This document shows positions 13,391 to 24,689 of a DNA stretch of 64,000 nucleotides, piece after piece. The notes beneath the pieces are model-generated. The model saw only the letters and a list, made by a program, of their open reading frames with translations, was not told the DNA's origin and did no database searches. Source of the stretch: Elmis aenea (Eukaryota; Arthropoda; Insecta; Coleoptera; Elmidae); contig OX393577.1 of NCBI GenBank assembly GCA_947652605.1, positions 23,935,466-23,999,465 of the forward strand, given 5' to 3'. Position numbers and translations under genes: made by a program. Position 1 is the stretch's first letter, and the number at the start of each line of letters is the position of its first letter.

Positions 13391-15043
13391 GTATCATCTC
13401 GAGTCGTAAATGCTATTTTTTCTACGAAATTAAAATTATATTATTAGTTTGTTTTTAACAAAATTACAAAAAAAAGTAGTAGCATAATCTCAAGAAACTC
13501 CAATAGTGAAAAAGGAAAGATCTACCCCAATAATAGATAATAATTAATGAAACATGTTCCTCTAACTCGCTCGTTTTGAAATCTATTTTTTCAATTTGTA
13601 CAGGAAATTTTGGGAACTGGCTACAATACGCACATTATAACCCACTTGTTCGCTTTTTTAACCATCCTTCTATCTCTAACGGTTTCCAAGATAATCATAC
13701 TCATTCCACACCCTGCATTGACCACAGAATATTTATAAAATTATACGAGCATGAAATTAAATTGAAGACTATCGATGAAAGCTGTAGGTTAAAAATATAA
13801 AATACATAAATAGTTTCTACATACCTACACATAAAATGAAAATTGTTACAAAATAACACAACATAGAACGTACTTATCATTAAATTTCAAACAGCACAAC
13901 ATTACTGGATTTTTTTTTGAGTAGGTAGTTTGTCTGTAAATATCAATACGGACAATTTAAAAATTAAATTAAAATATTACCGGCAATCTTCACAATACCA
14001 GCTAATAAAAAAACTTAAGCACCACAAATACAACTTTACTTGTTTATTGTTCAAAATTCTATAATTCAAAAGCAAACAAACAAAGTAATGTCTGTGGCAT
14101 ATAACACATATCGTGCACAATAATGCATGAAACATCAAAGACTTCAGTCATATTATTGCTTCAGTAAAAACTACTAATGGTGCAATTATTAGCAAATTTT
14201 TGGTTACATGTGTCCTAATGCCATTAAAGAAATTATCTACAAAGTATGTAAACTTAGCATGTTCAATGTTAAGAGTTACAAAAATCAATCAAGGCAAAGT
14301 TACGACGCATATATCTTGCTTGAAGTTAGTTATTCGTTTTAAATTTTACACCACGATGTAAAAACAATAACACAATTCTCGAAAACGTAAATGACTAAGT
14401 TATTATTTAAATAATGATAACAACGTTTGCTTTAAAAATAATTTCGTAGCAACTTTAATAACGGTGCTACTGAAAAATTATTTTTGACTTTGCATTCTTT
14501 TATAAAATATTTAATTCACAATAACCCAAGAAATATTATTTTAGACATAAAACATTGAATATTTTTTAAAGATAATTAAATTATCTACAAGAGAGCGTAA
14601 AAATATACAGGATGTTGTATTTAAAATAACAATGTAGCATATTGTTACGAAAAACTCAGTATAAAAAAACAATTCTGTAATATGCAGCTTGTGAAGTCAA
14701 ACATTTTATGTATTAAAACCTGTTTTGTAACTACTCTATTAACAGCGTTAAAAATAATCATTTGTTTTGGCTGGGTTTTATCCCCGGCGCATTCACCTTT
14801 TTACTTTTACGTAGTATGAAGAAAGTATTGTGATCGCGAAAATGTTCGAATTCCAGTTTCGACGGATATACACGTTTTGAGGTCCCCTGAACCCGTTTTG
14901 ACTATTTTCGCGATGACGTCCGTGTGTGTGTATGTGCCAGACGTTAAAAATGTACATTTTTGACATGAGTTATCGATAGCGTCTTCAAAAGTATATTCCA
15001 AAGTGCGTGCATAAATTTAATTTTTCAAATAATAACTAATATA
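13391..15043. repeat. AT-rich DNA with dispersed-repeat copy 1 (about 14505-14750)
   Basis: The segment 14541-14705 aligns by eye with 18271-18435, and in part with 23390-23545. They share AAAGA-AATTAAATTATC followed by ACAAGA, and AATATGCAGCTT then a TCAAACA word at the same spacing. It is an old dispersed repeat without coding capacity. The rest of the interval shows nothing. Confidence 0.5.
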
Positions 15044-15846
15044 CAGGGTGTTTCAAATTCGAGAGTGACCATGGGGATCTCGCTTATTACTGAAAATAGA
15101 GAGTTGGTTTAAATTTGGCAAAGCTACTAAGTTTTATGCTCTTTAATAATATCAAGACAGATTGAAATATCTTGAACTCTTCTTGAAAAAATTGAAAAAA
15201 AAACTAAAAAAATAACTTTGTTTTTTGCTAAAACTTTTGTTTTTACAATTTTTTAAAATCTGTAAAAACTTTTACAAACCCACTATTTTTTTACTTTTAA
15301 TGGTGCCATCAATTTTTTGCTGTGCCGATTTCGTTTTGTTTTTAAATTTCTTCCGAGTGACACTTGATTTTCATCTAGTTATTAGATATGTTGAATAAAT
15401 GAAAACCTTTTTTTTTCAAATAAATATATTGTTTGTGTAAATAACATAATCATATAATAAATTTTTGAAATCAGAAAAAAAGTTCTAGCTAACTAGATGA
15501 AATTCAAGTTTGTCGCCCATAAGAAATTAAAATGTTAGTAGTAAAACAAAACGGTATCGGCACAGCAAACAATTGATGGCACTATTAAAAGTAAAATAAA
15601 AAGTGGCCATGTAAAAGTTTTTACAGATTTAAAAAATACCTATATACATATAAATAAAAAAGTTATAGCAAAAAAAAACGTAGTCATTTTTTCAGTTTTC
15701 TTCAATTTTGTCAAGAACAGTTAAAGATATTTCAAATCTGTCTTGATATTATTAATGAGCATAAAATTTAACAGCTTTGCCAAATTTAAACCTATCTTCA
15801 GTAATAAGCGAGATCCCATGGTCGCCCTCGAATTTGAATCACCCTG
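15044..15846. mobile_element. Fold-back element C1 (shared GATCTCG head)
   Basis: This 803-bp palindrome lies between TA dinucleotides, from CAGGGTGTTTCAAATTCG to its complement. The head has ATGGGGATCTCGCTTATTAC about 33 nt in. The arms mirror each other through most of the element, for example GGTGCCATCAA near 15302 and its partner near 15575. There is no ORF of known family. Confidence 0.85.
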
Positions 15847-16522
15847 TATACAGGGGTTTAAGTTAAAACGACAATCTTAAATTACATAAAAACGGTGATA
15901 AACGATAGATAAAAAAATTCTGTCTGTGTAGGATTGTAGCCAATGTTAAGGACTATAAAAAACCTTAATCACTTTTTTTGGTAAAATTTAAAATTAGGAT
16001 ATTATTTAAAAAATTCAAAATTTTGAAAAGTTTACTCGTAAACAGCTCCAACATTATTTTTTTTAAATTTTAGTATATTAAAGAGTGTATTTTTCATAGT
16101 AAATTGCCGTTAGTTTCAACCCTCTTGCATTTCTTTGAAAAAAGTTATGATTTTTTTTTAAATTCTGAAAATATTTTCTTAAGAACACTGTGGTTGTTCA
16201 TATTCATAAACATTCGCATGAAACGGCCTTTTGACAGACACCATTTACATCATGTCTGTTCTGTGCACGGTCTACTACACAGGTTGGGAAACTCCCATAT
16301 AAAAGCGACTGAGGCCGGTAACTAGTTCCGTAATTTATCCCACAGATGGCGATAAGTCTAAGAACCGTCATGGCCAACTTCATTCATTATCCGCTCAGCT
16401 GCAGCCAACATAATTTTAAAGTAGCGTACATATTACTATCTATTACTTAAGGAAAAACTTAATGCACACCACTGACAATAGCTCGAAACGTCACATTTAT
16501 TACTTGAAAATATTACTTGAAA
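15847..16522. other. No gene recognised; upstream flank of the P-element relic
   Basis: The stretch is AT-rich, with a short ORF at 16104-16325 that matches nothing. The terminal inverted repeat of the adjacent P-element relic was looked for here and not found. Confidence 0.4.
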
Positions 16523-18112
16523 ATGGTTAAAAAGTGCTGTGTTATTGAATGCGCTAAAAGTTTTAATAGTAACAACCAAATTTCAGTTTTTAAGGTGCCT
16601 ACACTTGTGTATGTTCTGTGGGTACCGAATGAACATCTATTATATAAAGCTTGGCGAAAAGTGTTTCCGTATTTGAAACTCAATAATTATGTTTGTTCGG
16701 TGCACAATAAAGATATTTTAAGAGAATGGAACTACAAATTTAGTGATGGTAGAGTTTGTCACGAGGTTAATAATATCAACTTACTTAACCAAAAAATTAT
16801 AGAGTTTAAAAATTGTTACATTTTATCACAGTGTAATAGTAATTTCATGTACTAATAACAATTTTAATGCAGGTATTACATAAACGTAGAAAACTTGTAA
16901 AAGGTGCAGTGCCCTGTCTTCATCCAAGACCATCAATTTTAAATGAACACATGAACAAACAGTGAAAAAATGAAAGTTCGATACATGTCGTAACTGTTCA
17001 GCAATCTGTTTCTCATGCACTACAATTTTATAAAAACAGAGGTGTTTTAAGTTTAAAAGATGCATATGGAACAACTCAATTTACAGAATACATGAATGAC
17101 CTTTTTGATTTATTTAATAACAGTCACTCCAACAACGCATTGACAAATAATTGTGAATTGAATAAATTTCTTCAACAACACTTGGATTGGTTAATTAAAT
17201 GGGAGAAAACAGTTCCGAATTTTAATTTATTTCTTACACCAAACACGGCAAAAGGGCTAAAAATTTCAATTAAAAGTACGATTGACCTAACCAAGCACCT
17301 ACTGGAAAACTGTGGATTTCAGTATGTTCTTACAAATAAATTAAATCAAGATCCACTGGACAAGCTCTTCGGGATCATAAGGCAAGCTGGATGTCAAAAC
17401 GATCATCCTTCATTGCCCACTTTTTTGCAATTGTATAGAATGCTTACATTTTACAAAATTGTTAGACCTCCGGATACAGGAAATTGTAAAAGTTCTTTAA
17501 CTATTGTAAGCCCATCCGTCCCTCCCGAAGAACTGGAAAACATATTTCAGTCGAACAAAGAAAATAAAAGTCAACTTCAAATAATTAAAGAAAAGATGGA
17601 CGGATTAATTACGGAAGACTCATGGGAGCCAGAGGATGTTTTTGAAGGAGATAACGGTTGTGCATCTGTCATTGACTGCATCATTTACTATGTAGCTGGT
17701 TACCTTTGTCAGCGGCTTTTAAAAGTAACAAATTGTGATAAATGCAAGAATGCACTTACAACATTTGATAATGAGAGGTCAAATTGTCAGCTAGTAGACC
17801 TTAAAACATATGGTTCACTATTATACGCCAACCAACATTTATTTGCTATACTCAAGCAAATTGAAGAAATCTTGCAACCAAATTTAAAGTTTGTAGACTG
17901 TTATTCCAAAACAATCGACAAAATTCTTCAAACAATTAATTTTTCATTTCCTTGTTCGCTATGTGTATGTTCTGTGGTTCGCTACATCAGCATGATATGA
18001 TGAGCCATGTTGTACACTACTATATTACTATGAGAATGAGACAACATTTTAGGCAGTTAAATCGAGAGCAAATTAAAGTTAATCAAAAAAGAAACAAAAA
18101 TGAGGTTAGGTA
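16523..18112 (+). pseudogene. P-element/THAP9-like transposase, internally deleted and frameshifted
   Basis: Exon one (16523-16855) encodes an N-terminal THAP zinc finger: MVKKCCVIEC supplies the first cysteines and YVCSVH the Cys/His pair. A likely acceptor TTTTAATGCAG before 16873 leads to VLHKRRKLVKGAVP, a typical P-transposase continuation, and then a stop. After broken frames, a 302-codon ORF from 17092 to 18000 holds the C-terminal part: a MNDLFDLFN start, then DPLDKLFGIIRQAGCQNDHP, and later IIYYVAGYLCQRLL with CDKC. The true C-terminus (HYYITMRMRQHFRQLN) follows in another frame to the stop near 18112, implying a frameshift near 17955. The RNase-H catalytic middle is missing. P-type transposases excise and insert DNA using GTP; this copy cannot. 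Terminal repeats were not found. Confidence 0.8.
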
Positions 18113-19123
18113 GAGCGCCTTGAGCGGCACCTTAAACGTTTTATACCCACTTATACACAAACACACATACGGACATATACATACATTCATACAATATTTA
18201 TGGCGAGTTATTTGGTAGCCAAACCAGTTTATTTTTAAATGTTAAAATTGCAATAACTCGAGAAATATTCACTAAAGACATAATACATATTTTTTAAAGA
18301 CAATTAAATTATCAACAAGAATAAATATACCGGACGTTATATTTGAAAAACACAGTTGTATATTGTTCCGGGAAAACTAAACACAAGGTATATTAAACAT
18401 TTTCTTCATAATATGCAGCTTATGAACTCAAACAATTTTTCTATCATCGGTTTTAATAATTTTAAAAACACAGAATTGGAATGCAAAATGTTTTAGTCAT
18501 AATTTTTCGACGAGTGTAACTATTTTTACTCTCGTTTTTCAGTACAACGAAAAAGATTCGCTGGTGAGTTCACAGTTCAGTGTAAAACCAATATAACCTC
18601 GTTTTTAGTTTTTCATAACAAAGTACGCGATCATAAAGTATAATAGCCCGATAAAATTTTTACGATAAACTCCAGCTTATTCTGTGAGTCGACTACAACA
18701 ACTGATTTTTGCAATAAAGGTTATTGATCGTCACTTACAAAGGGTAGAAAATGAAATTTTGTTAATATATCTAATTACAGAGATTTATGTTTGTCGCTTT
18801 TAACGACGATGCAGATATCCTGTTGTTAAAACTTACTTTACAATAAAAATAAATAAGTTTACAGTTGTTTTAATTCGTAATAGCATTAAACGAGCTTCTT
18901 AAATAGCAATTGACTAATAACAATAGATTAAAAAAATCGTTTCCAACTCTCGTTGTTATTTGCGTCAATTAAATTTTATTGTACATCATTGTAGCTTAGG
19001 ATAAAAGTTCTTTTTTTAATTATACATGTTTATCCTTACTTGAATGTTTATCATTCCTTTACAAGAGATTTTCTTTTTTCATTTAAGTAATATACAAATT
19101 TAATCCAGTTACTTGAAGATATA
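18113..19123. repeat. Dispersed-repeat copy 2 and flanking AT-rich DNA
   Basis: 18240-18450 is related to 14505-14750 (shared TTTTTTAAAGA-AATTAAATTATC and ATATGCAGCTT words at equal spacing). The remainder to 19123 has no supported feature. Confidence 0.5.
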
Positions 19124-19217
19124 CAGAGTGTTTCACTAATTTGGGCTACTGTGGTAATCTCGCTTAATGTAAGAGCTAGAGATTCGTTTAAATTAAGCAA
19201 AACTAGGATATAATACA
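19124..19217. repeat. Truncated CAGGG-type head, broken by fold-back A2
   Basis: It begins CAGAGTGTTTC after TA and carries GGTAATCTCGCTTAATG about 33 nt in, then TTTAAATTAAGCAAAA. This is the family head seen at 15044 and 51180. It stops where the next element begins at 19218, and no right arm follows that element. Confidence 0.6.
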
Positions 19218-20141
19218 CAGGGTGTTTCTTAAGTATTGCAAAAAATTTGGAAGGTGATTCCTTATCGAAAATTAAGGGGGGTCTTTTATATACAATTTTT
19301 TCCTTAGACGTCTCCTTCCGAAGTTACACCCTCCTAAAGGGGAGTGGTAAAATTAGGTTTTTATTTTATTTCTCAAATTTGGACAAATGCAGGAAAATGA
19401 TACCTATTTGGTAGATGTTTTATACTTATTAAAAGGTTTCCTATAGTAATATTTGTAATCATCTCCCACCATTACAGGGGGCTGAAAAGTGCGACCCCTG
19501 TTGGTTTTTTTATCAGAACTTTTTGGTGGGTTAAAATTTTCCAATTTTGGGTGGAATTGACGAGCGTTTCAGCGTTGCCGCCGCGTAAACGTCAAAATGA
19601 ATTACACCCGTCAATATTACCAAATATTATGAACATAAACAAATTAGGCATCCATCAAAACGAATCTTTTTATATCGGAATATTTGATGGTTCATGTTTA
19701 CTTATTTTATTTTTTACTCAAAAACGGTGGATTTTACGAGATAAATTAGAGAATAAAAAAAGTTTCTAAAAAAAAAATTAAATTGCAAAATTTTAACCCA
19801 CCAAAAAGTTCTAATAAAAAAATCAACAGGGATCGCACTTTTCAGCCCACTGTGAAGGTGGGAGATGATTACAAATATTACTATGGAAAACTTTTAATAA
19901 GCATAAAACGTCTACCAAATGTCATTCTCCTACATTTATCCAAATTTGAGAAATAAAATTAAAACCTAATTTTACGCTCCCCTTTAGGGGAGTACAACTC
20001 AGAAAGGAGACGTCTAACCCTTTAGAGGGGTGTAACTCCGAAAGGAGACTTCAAAGAAAAAACATTTACATGAAAGACCCCCCTTAATTTTCGATAAGGT
20101 ATCTCCTCCGAATTTTTTTACAATACTTAAGAAACACCCTG
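19218..20141. mobile_element. Fold-back element A2 (second copy of A1)
   Basis: This 924-bp palindrome has ends CAGGGTGTTTCTTAAGTATT and its complement. It is the same family as 4047-5125, with clear similarity along both arms and a shared central GAATTGACGAGCGTTT. The right arm has a local duplication around 19981-20052, where a CTTTAG-GGGAGT/GGGTGT-AACTC block occurs twice. Confidence 0.85.
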
Positions 20142-20445
20142 TATAACGGAGCTCACTCTTCGGCGATATTCAGATGTTTTAATAAATTCGTAGGTAACTT
20201 GATGGAAGCAAAAACTAAAATTGTAGCTATTGTATTCTGCTTAATATCGTTTATCTCTTTCAGATTTATAGATAAAAATATGACTTTCTGTGCATTATGA
20301 TTACTTAATAAGCCAAGTAAGTTGTTAGTATAAAATGTTTCTTTCACGATTATTTATGAAGTATACTGGTCAACTTTTGATTATTTGCCAATTTAACCTC
20401 TTATACGTGCTAAGCTAAATGTTCATAGTGGTCCAAATTACGGGT
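20142..20445. other. No feature recognised
   Basis: The stretch is AT-rich and contains one short minus-strand ORF (20153-20347) without family resemblance. Confidence 0.4.
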
Positions 20446-20453
20446 GCGCCGGC

Positions 20454-21468
20454 CAGTGATGTGAGTCGTAATTTACGCCGTAAATTACCACATTAATTAC
20501 CGTAATTTACCATTTTAAATTACCATAAATTACCAAACTGTTATCGCATTTAGATCTAGTGCAAGATTTTTTACAAAAAATAAAGAAAATGGCTCTTAGA
20601 CCAAAGACCAGTTCATTTTGTTGCAAATTTACTTGGCCCTAAATATATGGGTAAAAACTTAAATAATGATGAATATGTTGATGCACTTACTTATATTAAC
20701 AAACTATCGTTTTAATTTAATTAGGGGAAGTCATATTGGTCAAGTAATGGCTGAGGTTGCTTTGTACAAAGGCAAGGAAGAACTTTTTGAAAAAGATTTT
20801 TTTTGGGCCGCGTTAAGTTCTGTTTTGTGGTGGAAGTCGCTTTGCTCAACTATAAGTTTAGGCAAAGTAGCTACAGAAATATTGAATTGTCCTGCAACAA
20901 CGTGTGCCACAGGCCACAGAAAGATCTTTTTCCGCTTTTGGCAATATTCATAACAAAAAAAGAAACAAACTAACAAATGAAAGAGCCGCAAAGTTATTAT
21001 AATTTGTTCAATATAATTTAAAATTAAGTGAACCCAAAACTTTATTTCAACATGAGGAAGAATCTTGCACTTCTCAGGAATAAAATCCTTTGCCTCAGAA
21101 GAGTTAGTGTCAGTAAGTGAATATGAAACCGATTGTGATTTGAATCCGAATGAAAATTAAACAAAAAAAGATTTTGTGTTGAAATATTAGGTACGTTATT
21201 TTATTTTTTACGTTATAATTAGTTTTAACATTTTGTTATTTACAATAAAAGTTTTTGACTTTTTATTAATTATTTCTAGTTTAATTACTTACATATTAAA
21301 TACAGAAATCAAAAGCGATAAATTACGATCATAAATTATCAATCACGACATGTAATACCAGAAAATTAAAAATGGTAAGTAAAAATGGTATTTAAAAATG
21401 GTAATAAAATATGGTAAATTACCACCGTAATTTACCAAAATTTTAAATTACGGTATTTTACATCACTG
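20454..21468 (+). mobile_element. hAT element with decayed transposase C-terminus
   Basis: The ends are CAGTGATGT and ACATCACTG. They are flanked by a perfect 8-bp duplication GCGCCGGC at 20446-20453 and 21469-21476. Subterminal regions are packed with GTAATTTACC-type words in both orientations, likely transposase-binding sites. Inside, 20605-21080 reads as the C-terminal hAT dimerisation region: LGPKYMGKNL, then CPATTCAT, ERSFSAFGNIHNKKRNKLT and ERAAKL. A 7-bp tandem duplication of GCCACAG near 20905 shifts the frame exactly before ERSFS, and stops interrupt both halves. The N-terminal DDE/RNase-H part is absent, so the copy is dead. Confidence 0.9.
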
Positions 21469-21559
21469 GCGCCGGCTGCGCCCGGAACATACTAAAATTT
21501 TGTATAGACTTTAATGTGTTTTACTTATGTACGTACAGTGTTTCACAATTACTTTGCTC

Positions 21560-21631
21560 GGGGATGTAGCTCAGTGGTAGAGCGTTCGCTTTGCATGTGA
21601 AAGGCCCCGGGTTCGATCCCCGGCATCTCCA
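21560..21631 (+). tRNA. tRNA-Ala (anticodon TGC)
   Basis: This is a 72-nt cloverleaf. The acceptor stem GGGGATG pairs with CATCTCC (one G-U), with discriminator A. The D arm holds TAGCTCAGTGGTAGAGC (A box). The anticodon stem TTCGC/GTGAA encloses the loop TTTGCAT with anticodon TGC at 21592-21594. The T arm GGGTTCGATCCC forms the B box. A run of seven T at 21638-21644 is a standard RNA polymerase III terminator. There is no intron, and CCA is not encoded beyond the first CA, as normal in eukaryotes. It appears intact and functional. Confidence 0.96.
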
Positions 21632-21637
21632 CGTCTG

Positions 21638-21644
21638 TTTTTTT
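21638..21644 (+). terminator. RNA polymerase III terminator of tRNA-Ala
   Basis: A run of seven T residues lies six bases after the tRNA 3-prime end. Confidence 0.85.
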
Positions 21645-21666
21645 CTAATGTAATTTTTCAGTTGTA

Positions 21667-22068
21667 CGAGGGACGCTTGAAAAGTTCAGTGCCTGGCATA
21701 AAACTAATTGATTTTATTTTTTGTACATATTCTCCTCGAAGCACAATGTGTTTATTCCTGCGATGATATAACTTCATTGTGCTCTCTTTGATAACCAGTT
21801 CGTCAGTCTGCAATAAAACGCCTGCAGCCGTTCATGATGAAAATTATTGTCCTGTCAAAAGTATTTTCAAGTTTGAAAGGAGATGGTATCGAAGTGCACA
21901 AAATCTGGAGAATACGCTTTGATCAACTGTTACTCGAAAATTATTCGGTAGGTAGAATTGAAATTTTAGATTATAAGGAAACTGAAATATTAGTTTATGT
22001 TTATGATATACAAGAAATCAATTCAAGCCCGATCTCTGTCAAGCCGCGTACTTTTCAATCACCCCTCG
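21667..22068. mobile_element. Mariner-like MITE (CGAGGG ends, TA target)
   Basis: The left end CGAGGGACGCTTGAAAAGT mirrors the right end ACTTTTCAATCACCCCTCG, with TA on both outer sides. The 402-bp interior carries an ORF without a recognisable transposase motif. Ends of this style are typical of mariner-group elements. It lies only 23 bp after the tRNA-Ala terminator. Confidence 0.75.
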
Positions 22069-22555
22069 TATATACAAATCACTTTAAAACTTTAACGAAT
22101 TAATTCTTACCTCATTTCTTTAAGTTGTTAACGCGAAAAATTTGCACCGCAGTATAGAAAACCTATTGCCATTTCAAAAATTTCCATCTGTGCAAAATGT
22201 TAACTTAAAACACAAGAGTTTCGTGGAACATAGTAGTACAATTTCCATTATGTTGTCGTGGGTAGTTATCACGCACAACTGAAATCTTTACTGGAAAACT
22301 GAAAATATCACTTCAGACAGCTGAACTAGTTCACTTGCGCGAAAGTTCAGTATGAAAATTGCTGACCATTGGATTAGTTTCATGTGTAATTACATTAGAA
22401 TTAACTTTGATTGATATGAATGAGTGCATTATACCACAACGCCATTCTTCAATTTATAAAATGTAACATAAAAATGTCTTAGTCATGAACAATAAAGAAA
22501 ATCAGAACACAATTTACAAGATAAATAATGCAGTTAATCATATTTATTAAGCTAT
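22069..22555. other. No feature recognised
   Basis: The stretch is AT-rich, without ORFs or clear repeats. Confidence 0.4.
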
Positions 22556-22800
22556 CAATAATAATAATAATAATAATAGGCTTTATTTAGTTATAAAAGA
22601 AACTATTTATACATCAATCTTTACAACTAGTACTTCAAATTAAAATTGCAGTTTTACATGGGTCTTGCAACCTTCTTTAAACGCATGCAGATTAACAGAA
22701 TATTTTAATTCGTTTGGTAATTGATTAAATAATTTTAGCCCTTTGTAATAGAGCGAGTTCTGTGTACTACTTTTTTTACATAAGTGTAAACCAAATGGTT
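22556..22800 (-). mobile_element. 5-prime-truncated non-LTR retrotransposon end
   Basis: Read on the minus strand, 22770-22640 encodes the C-terminal signature of many LINE ORF2 proteins: NSLYYKGLKLFNQLPNEL followed by NLHAFKEGCK and a stop at 22640-22642. After about 60 bp of 3-prime UTR, ending AATAAAGCC, comes an (ATT)n tail at 22556-22578. A microsatellite tail rather than poly-A points to a CR1/jockey/I-type element. The reverse transcriptase part is missing, as expected of 5-prime truncation on insertion. Confidence 0.75.
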
Positions 22801-23644
22801 TTATAAAACATCACTCTAATTTTATTTAATACATTTTAACATCAAAATCGTGGCCGTCGATGAACAGGTCTAAAATAACAATAAATTGAAAGGCAAGGTA
22901 TTGTGTGTAATATGCATACTACGATTTGTAAAGATATCAATTTAACTACTCTATTTCAGTTATTAATCATATTCATTGATAGATTAATAATCTGTCTACG
23001 TTTACCAAATTCGTGATTAAACTAAAAACATGCAACAGTTCTCAAATTCGATTTACATTTTTTTAAATCTATTTAATGATTTAATTTAAGTACCTTAATG
23101 ATAATAATAAATTATTTATACTTTGAGTAATCAACAATACAATAAGCTTCTTACATGTTTTAAAATTAAAACCAAATAAATGTTTAAGTTCTGAGAACTT
23201 ATAATTCAATTCATTACAACTTTACAGATAATTAACAAGCGCAATATCTTTAATTGCACAAAGCAACACCGGTGTTTAAATACAAGTTAATCCCTAAAAC
23301 TAGCCAATATCAGCCGCAGCAAGCAGAGATAATGGTAATTGGCCCTTGGGATTTATTAATATAAATAAACTGATTAAAAATTTAGCATGGTATCAAAAGA
23401 TATTGTTCTACGAAAATTAAACACTCAGTATATTTAAAAATAGTTTTGAATTATGCAGCTTGTAAAGCCAAACAACTTTTATATTAATTTTTTTTTGTCT
23501 CTACTCCAATGACAACGCTATGAAATAATTTGCGTCGACTTAATTTCTTGTAACTCAAATCAAAGACATTTATTTTGATATTCTTGGGAGCATATTCGTA
23601 AAAATATATGTAAAATCTATTTAGCAAGTAAATTGGTGGATTAA
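22801..23644. repeat. AT-rich DNA with two dispersed-repeat relics
   Basis: 23255-23345 matches the repeat family at 27040-27180 and 38290-38790 (CAAGTTAATCCCTAAAACTA). 23390-23545 matches copies at 14505 and 18240 (TATGCAGCTT then CCAAACAA). Neither has coding potential. Confidence 0.5.
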
Positions 23645-23797
23645 GAGACACCGCACACTACCGACTTTTTAGTCGGCCGACTATTTAGTCGGCCAACTAA
23701 AAAATCGGTAAGTGTGTGCGCTCTCATAAACACTCATGCCTTTTGCGAAACGACTAAACTGTCGGCCGACTAAAAAGTCGGTAGTGTGCGGTGTCCC
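23645..23797. mobile_element. PIF/Harbinger-like MITE (TAA target site)
   Basis: This 153-bp element has near-perfect inverted ends GAGACACCGCACACTACCGA and GTAGTGTGCGGTGTCCC, flanked by TAA at 23642-23644 and 23798-23800. GTCGGCCGACT occurs at both sides of the interior, adding a second hairpin. A 3-bp TWA target duplication and this size fit PIF/Harbinger MITEs. Confidence 0.8.
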
Positions 23798-24568
23798 TAA
23801 AATGCCCAAAGCGTGACAAAGAAAGAGAAGCACTAGACAAAGATAGTACCTATGTGTATTACAACTGCACATTTTTGAGCACTTGGCCACAAATGTTTCG
23901 AATTTAAATATACATATCACACATAATAATCGAATTATTTTAAACACACAATTGCATAGACAAATTACCAATATTTATATTTTTATGGGTGGTTTTCTAG
24001 AATATAATTACCTAACCGTAAAAATTTCTAAAAATCCCAATCAAAAATTGCAACGCAAACTGTACAAATGGAATTTTAGTGGCGCTTAAGTTCCCACTCA
24101 CACAAATCGTTTGCGCATTCAAGTTCTGAAAGAAATTAACTTTAGTTGTGTTGTATTTGTAAATATCACCATTGCGAACGCCATCTCCTTGACCTTACTT
24201 CAATAGGCAGAGCAGTTGCTTGTATACAAGAGGACACTTGAAAATTATTTTACTTACAGAATCATTCAACACGCTTAACGTTATTTCTTATATTAAAAAT
24301 AACTCTAATTTACATCGTAGCTCCTTATTTTAACCACCTACACAAAAATAAACATTGTTTTTATGTGTCTGCCTTTAGGATTTTGTGACAAGATTTTCAA
24401 TAATAGTTATTTATGTATCAAGGTTAAAAAGTACGTTTTGGCCGAGGTGCATATTACATTTTTTGTGCGATCGAATTAAAAACAATTTAAATTTTTAGTA
24501 ATTTTCAAAATTATAGGTTAGAAACTACGTGTCATTCTGTCACTGATAGATGACGGCGTATGTACCTA
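23798..24568. other. No gene recognised
   Basis: The stretch is AT-rich with two short overlapping ORFs that match nothing. Confidence 0.4.
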
Positions 24569-24689
24569 CTGCATTACCGGCCCTCTCCTTAGCAACGGCC
24601 GTAAAAATTACTTTTTCGGCCGTTGCTAAGGGTAACGGCCTGAAAAGTAACTTTTACGGCCGTTGCTAAGGATAGGGCCGGTAATGCAG
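24569..24689. mobile_element. Short TIR MITE with internal GGCCGTTGCTAAGG repeats
   Basis: This 121-bp element lies between TA dinucleotides. Its ends CTGCATTACCGGCCC and GGGCCGGTAATGCAG are perfectly inverted. Three internal copies of the (C)GGCCGTTGCTAAGG word in alternating orientation make it able to fold in more than one way. Confidence 0.75.

Noticed and set aside
14576..14620. ATACAGGATG near 14606 as another CAGGG-type end
   Set aside because: It lies inside the dispersed repeat aligned with 18271, where the same place reads ATACCGGACG; there is no mirror arm or head core.
23681..23971. 96-codon minus-strand ORF
   Set aside because: It overlaps the PIF/Harbinger-like MITE and its flank, with no recognisable domain.
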